From the NCBI GenBank assembly GCA_004144935.1, contig SDZP01000034.1, positions 1 to 16,865 of the forward strand: a stretch of 16,865 nucleotides of DNA, in the 5' to 3' direction. Below are positions 13,855 through 16,865 of the stretch, piece after piece. Source of the DNA: Caulobacteraceae bacterium. GTDB taxonomy: Bacteria > Pseudomonadota > Alphaproteobacteria > Caulobacterales > Caulobacteraceae. A model generated the notes under the pieces. The model was not told where the DNA came from. It saw only the letters and a program-made list of their open reading frames with translations, and ran no database searches. Position numbers and translations under genes: made by a program. Each line of letters begins with the position of its first letter. Position 1 is the stretch's first letter.

Positions 13855-15588
13855 ATGGCCACCGGCATTTCCGCCAACCGCCTCGAACTGCTGCAGATCG
13901 CCGACGCGGTCGCCCGTGAAAAGGGGATCGACAAGGAGATCGTCATCGCCTCCATCGAGGAAGCGATCCAGAAGGCCGCGCGCAGCCGCTACGGCGCCGA
14001 GCACGACATCCGTGTGGCCATCGATCCCAAGACCGGCGAGACCTCGATCAAGCGCTACGTCACCGTGGTGGAGGACGACGTCGAGTTCGAAGAGGGCGAA
14101 GGCATCGGCATGATGCGCCTGGCCGACGCCAAGGCCTTCTACGGCAAGGACACCACCGTCGGGCAGGTGTTCGACGAGGAGCTGCCGCCGTTCGAGTTCG
14201 GCCGGGTGCAGACCCAGATGGCCCGCCAGGTGGTGTTCGGAAAGGTCCGCGAGGCCGAGCGCGAGCGTCAGTTCGAAGAGTACAAGGATCGCGTCGGCGA
14301 GATCGTCAACGGCGTCGTCAAGCGCGTCGAATACGGCAATGTCATCGTCGATCTTGGCCGTGGCGAAGGCGTCATGCGCCGCGACCAGTCGATCCCGCGC
14401 GAGAACTTCAACCTCGGCGACCGCATCCGCTGCTACATCTACGACGTTCGCAGCGAGACCAAGGGCCCGCAGATCATGCTGTCGCGCGCCCACGGCGGCT
14501 TCATGGCCAAGCTGTTCGCGCAGGAAGTGCCGGAAGTCTACGACGGCGTCATCGAGATCCGCGCCGTCGCCCGCGACCCGGGCAGCCGCGCCAAGATGGG
14601 CGTCGTCTCCAACGATTCCAGCATCGACCCGGTCGGCGCCTGCGTCGGCATGCGCGGTTCACGCGTCCAGGCGGTGGTCGCCGAGCTGCAGGGCGAGAAG
14701 ATCGACATCATCCAGTGGAGCCCGGACGAGGCGACCTTCATCGTCAACGCCCTGGCCCCGGCCGAGGTCTCCAAGGTGGTCATGGACGAGGACGACGAGC
14801 GCGTCGAAGTCGTGGTCCCCGACGAGCAGCTGTCGCTGGCCATCGGCCGCCGCGGCCAGAACGTGCGTCTGGCCAGCCAGCTGACCGGCTGGCAGATCGA
14901 CATCCTGACCGAGAGCCAGGAGTCCGAGCGCCGCCAGAAGCAGTTCGCCGAGACCACCCAGCTGTTCCAGGACGCCCTGGACGTCGACGAGGTCATCGCC
15001 CAGCTGCTGGCCACCGAAGGCTTCGTGTCCGTCGAGGACGTCGCCTTCGTCGAGCCGCATGAGATCGCCGAGATCGAAGGCTTCGACGAGGACACCGCCG
15101 AGGAACTGCAGGCCCGGGCCCGCGAATTCCTCGACAAGGCCACCGCCGAACTGGACGCCAAGCGCATCGAGCTGGGCGTCGAGGACGGCCTGCTGGAGAT
15201 CGAAGGCATCACCCTGCCCATGGCCGTCGCCCTGGGCGAAGGCGATGTGAAGACGGTGGAAGACCTGGCCGGCCTGGTCCCCGACGACCTGCGCGGCTGG
15301 TACGAAAGCAAGGACGGTGAGCGGGTCCGCGAAGCCGGCTCGCTGGAAGCCTTCAACCTGACCCCGGAAGACGCCGAAACCCTGATCATGCGCGCCCGCG
15401 TGGCGATGGGCTGGGTCGAGGCGCCGCCGGAACCGGAATACGAAGAAGAGTACTATGAGGGCGAGGACGGCGCTGAATACGCCGAAGCCGCTCCCGAGGG
15501 CGCCGAAGGCGAAGCGGAAGGCCAGCAGCCGGACGCCTCCGAAGAGGTCGCCCTGGCCGAGGCCGAAGGCGAGGCTCGGGACGCGTGA
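13855..15588 (+). CDS. nusA: Transcription termination/antitermination factor NusA
   Basis: This 577-residue RNA polymerase-associated factor modulates pausing, termination and rRNA antitermination. The N-terminal polymerase-binding domain spans about 1-125. The S1 domain is at about 146-212 (RVGEIVNGVVKRVEYGNVIV). KH1 carries its GxxG in VGMRGSR (264-270), and KH2 has GRRG (331-334) in LAIGRRGQNVRLASQLTGW. The helix-hairpin-helix C-terminal repeats follow at about 375-520. A long acidic tail from about 525 to the end (EYEEEYYEGEDGAEYAEA) is glutamate- and alanine-rich and probably disordered, as in other alphaproteobacterial NusA proteins. The ATG at 13855 has a GAGG upstream. It may feed back on the leader terminator of its own operon, which is inference. 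Confidence 0.97.
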   Translation: MATGISANRLELLQIADAVAREKGIDKEIVIASIEEAIQKAARSRYGAEHDIRVAIDPKTGETSIKRYVTVVEDDVEFEEGEGIGMMRLADAKAFYGKDTTVGQVFDEELPPFEFGRVQTQMARQVVFGKVREAERERQFEEYKDRVGEIVNGVVKRVEYGNVIVDLGRGEGVMRRDQSIPRENFNLGDRIRCYIYDVRSETKGPQIMLSRAHGGFMAKLFAQEVPEVYDGVIEIRAVARDPGSRAKMGVVSNDSSIDPVGACVGMRGSRVQAVVAELQGEKIDIIQWSPDEATFIVNALAPAEVSKVVMDEDDERVEVVVPDEQLSLAIGRRGQNVRLASQLTGWQIDILTESQESERRQKQFAETTQLFQDALDVDEVIAQLLATEGFVSVEDVAFVEPHEIAEIEGFDEDTAEELQARAREFLDKATAELDAKRIELGVEDGLLEIEGITLPMAVALGEGDVKTVEDLAGLVPDDLRGWYESKDGERVREAGSLEAFNLTPEDAETLIMRARVAMGWVEAPPEPEYEEEYYEGEDGAEYAEAAPEGAEGEAEGQQPDASEEVALAEAEGEARDA

Positions 15589-15648
15589 GCGTCCCCGGCC
15601 AAACCCTCGGACTGACGTCTTCGACGATGAACTGATCGGCCTATCCCA

Positions 15649-15679
15649 GGCTGGTCGACGACAAGGAACGCGACCAGCC
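15649..15679 (+). promoter_or_regulatory. Hairpin with the ylxR ribosome binding site in its loop
   Basis: GGCTGGTCG (15649-15657) pairs perfectly with CGACCAGCC (15671-15679). The 13-base loop carries AAGGA (15663-15667), the only Shine-Dalgarno-like sequence before the ATG at 15681. In linear form this site is 13 bases from the ATG, which is unusually far. The stem base touches the start codon, so folding would be expected to alter translation. Confidence 0.6.
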
Positions 15680-15680
15680 C

Positions 15681-16328
15681 ATGCAGGCTGAGACCGACAA
15701 TTCGGCTCACAAGACCTTGGCGGAAGCCGCCAGGGAACGGCGCGACATCGTCTCGGGCGAGGTGATGCCGGAGCACAGGCTTGTCCGCTTCGTCGCCAGC
15801 CCCGACGGCGTGGTCACCCCCGACGTGGCGCGCAAGCTGCCCGGCCGGGGCATCTGGGTCGCCGCCGACCGGGCCAGCATCGAGGCGGCGGCGAAGAAGA
15901 ACGCCTTCGCCCGCTCGGCCAAGGCCAAGCTGACCGTGCCGGACGGCCTGGCCGATCTGGTCGAAAAGCTGCTGACCAAACGGGTTCTCGACGCCCTGGG
16001 CCTTGCGCGGCGCTCGGGAGACCTTACTTCCGGCTTTGAAAAGGTCATGTCCGCCGTTCGCGGGGGCAAGGCGGCCTGGCTGATCGAGGCCAGCGACGGC
16101 GCGGCCGACGGTCGTTCGAAGATCCTCAACCTGGCCCGACACATGACGCCGCAGCCTCGGGTCATCGGCGTTTTCACTTCCGCCGAATTGGGTTTGGCCT
16201 TGGGGGCCGAGAATGTGATACACACCGCCTTCCTCGGCGGTCGATCGGCCAAGAGTTGGACGCAGGACGTCGAACGTCTGGCCGGTTTTCGCCCGCTTCT
16301 CCCGGAGGACTGGCGCGAGGAACGGTAG
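15681..16328 (+). CDS. ylxR: YlxR-domain RNA-binding protein fused to an L7Ae-like domain
   Basis: This 215-residue protein joins a YlxR (DUF448) domain at about 18-95 to an L7Ae/L30e-like RNA-binding domain at about 98-185. The first contains RRDIVSGEVMPEHRLVRFV and the hallmark GRGIW (55-59). The second contains LGLARRSGDLTSGFEKVM and ends near VFTSAELG and ALGAENVIHTAFL. In Gram-positive bacteria the same two domains are separate neighbouring genes (ylxR and ylxQ) between nusA and infB, and the fused form is usual in alphaproteobacteria. The position where many YlxR domains have cysteine (RRC-I) is aspartate here (D22). An in-frame stop at 15633 leaves the ATG at 15681 as the only ordinary start. 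It is part of the nusA-infB operon, and a role in transcription or ribosome assembly is likely but its molecular job is not settled. Confidence 0.92.
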   Translation: MQAETDNSAHKTLAEAARERRDIVSGEVMPEHRLVRFVASPDGVVTPDVARKLPGRGIWVAADRASIEAAAKKNAFARSAKAKLTVPDGLADLVEKLLTKRVLDALGLARRSGDLTSGFEKVMSAVRGGKAAWLIEASDGAADGRSKILNLARHMTPQPRVIGVFTSAELGLALGAENVIHTAFLGGRSAKSWTQDVERLAGFRPLLPEDWREER

Positions 16329-16331
16329 AAG

Positions 16332-16364
16332 AAGGGCCCGCGGGAAACCGCGACCGGGCCCTTT
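16332..16364 (+). terminator. Strong hairpin between ylxR and infB (terminator or attenuator-like)
   Basis: AAGGGCCCG (16332-16340) pairs with CGGGCCCTT (16355-16363). An inner CGG-GAAA-CCG stem with a GNRA-type tetraloop extends it, leaving only a small asymmetric bulge (CGAC). The T-run is short (TTT, then GTGAGTTT), so full termination is doubtful. It begins four bases after the ylxR stop and about 60 bases before the infB start, inside what is normally one operon. Confidence 0.6.
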
Positions 16365-16424
16365 GTGAGTTTGGAAATTCAGGTAGTGCGGCCGGATCTT
16401 CCGGTCGCGAGTTAAGCGAGACGC

Positions 16425-16865
16425 ATGAGCGACGAGAACGACAACCGCCCGGGCCGCCCGCCCATCACGCTGAAGCCCCGCACGGGGTCGGTCAGCGCTG
16501 GCGTGGTGAAGCAAAGCTTCAGCCATGGGCGGACGAAGACGGTGGTGGTGGAAACCAAGCGGCAGCGGACCCATTCCGCGCCGGCGGCGAATCTCGCCGG
16601 TCCCTCGGCCGCCGAGCGGCGTCCGGCCCCCGGCCAGCCGCAGCAGCGTCCGCAGGGCCCGCAAGGCTCCGGCGGCCTGTCCGCCGACGAGATGCGCGCC
16701 CGCCAGGCCGCCATCGAGAGCGCCCAGCGTCAGGCCCAGATCCAGGCCGCCGCCCGCGCCGAGGAGGCCCGCAAGGCCGCCGCGGCGGCGGAAGCCGCCA
16801 AGGTCGCCCCGACCCCGGCCCCCGCGCCGGGGCGGCGGGCGCGGCGGCCACGGGCGCGGCCGGAG
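16425..16865 (+). CDS. infB: Translation initiation factor IF-2, N-terminal part (runs off the window)
   Basis: The first 147 codons of infB are present and the gene continues beyond the right edge. IF-2 is the GTPase that brings initiator tRNA to the 30S subunit; its G domain lies outside this window. Visible here is the alphaproteobacterial IF-2 N-terminus: MSDENDNRPGRPPITLKPRTG, then VSAGVVKQSFSHGRTKTVVVETKR (about 23-46). A low-complexity alanine, glutamine and proline-rich coiled region follows (ADEMRARQAAIESAQRQAQ). The ATG at 16425 fits this conserved start; its ribosome site is weak. The last dozen codons become arginine-rich (GRRARRPRARPE), unlike the alanine/glycine-rich sequence expected, which may indicate a missing base near 16830. 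Position after nusA and ylxR confirms the assignment. Confidence 0.93.
   Translation, partial: MSDENDNRPGRPPITLKPRTGSVSAGVVKQSFSHGRTKTVVVETKRQRTHSAPAANLAGPSAAERRPAPGQPQQRPQGPQGSGGLSADEMRARQAAIESAQRQAQIQAAARAEEARKAAAAAEAAKVAPTPAPAPGRRARRPRARPE

Overview
The window looks like a chromosomal segment of a high-GC alphaproteobacterium, most probably Caulobacterales (Caulobacter/Phenylobacterium-like). The support is the very high GC content, a rimP-nusA-ylxR-infB block of alphaproteobacterial type, a YlxR protein fused to an L7Ae-like domain, a sphingomonad/caulobacter-type TonB-dependent receptor, and intergenic palindromes of the CCCGGCGAAGGCCGGG kind. No rRNA, tRNA, CRISPR array, insertion sequence or phage gene was seen.

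Layout. (1) 67-750: trmB, tRNA (guanine-N7-)-methyltransferase. (2) 796-7226, minus strand: a catabolic gene set read right to left as an APH-fold phosphotransferase, an acyl-CoA dehydrogenase, a zinc MDR alcohol dehydrogenase, then a 137-bp gap holding a large palindromic repeat, then an MFS transporter and an AMP-forming acyl-CoA ligase. (3) 7227-7392: a divergent control region with two dyads. (4) 7393-12395, plus strand: TonB-dependent receptor, TetR-type regulator, and an AtuA/DUF1446-family protein. (5) 12396-13141: another palindromic repeat and a small unknown membrane protein. (6) 13155-16865: the transcription/translation core, consisting of a promoter, a rimP leader with a strong terminator hairpin, rimP (TTG start), nusA, ylxR-L7Ae, and the 5' part of infB running off the end.

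How they may work together. The phosphotransferase next to a matching acyl-CoA dehydrogenase is the two-gene form of the kinase-ACAD architecture of mammalian ACAD10/ACAD11 and of the bacterial LvaA/LvaC pair, which process 4-hydroxyacyl-CoAs through a phosphorylated intermediate. With a CoA ligase, an alcohol dehydrogenase, an inner-membrane transporter, an outer-membrane receptor, a regulator and an AtuA-family protein, the 796-12395 block reads as an uptake-activation-degradation module for an unidentified hydroxylated or branched, lipid- or terpenoid-like carboxylic acid. The substrate is inference. The module lies between trmB and the rimP operon and is flanked by palindromic repeats, so it may be an accessory insertion into a core neighbourhood.

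The most interesting signals are the split kinase/ACAD module without a visible LvaB, the AtuA-family protein of unknown activity, the rimP attenuator-like leader with a TTG start, and hairpins that overlap or enclose the ribosome binding sites of the TetR and ylxR genes.
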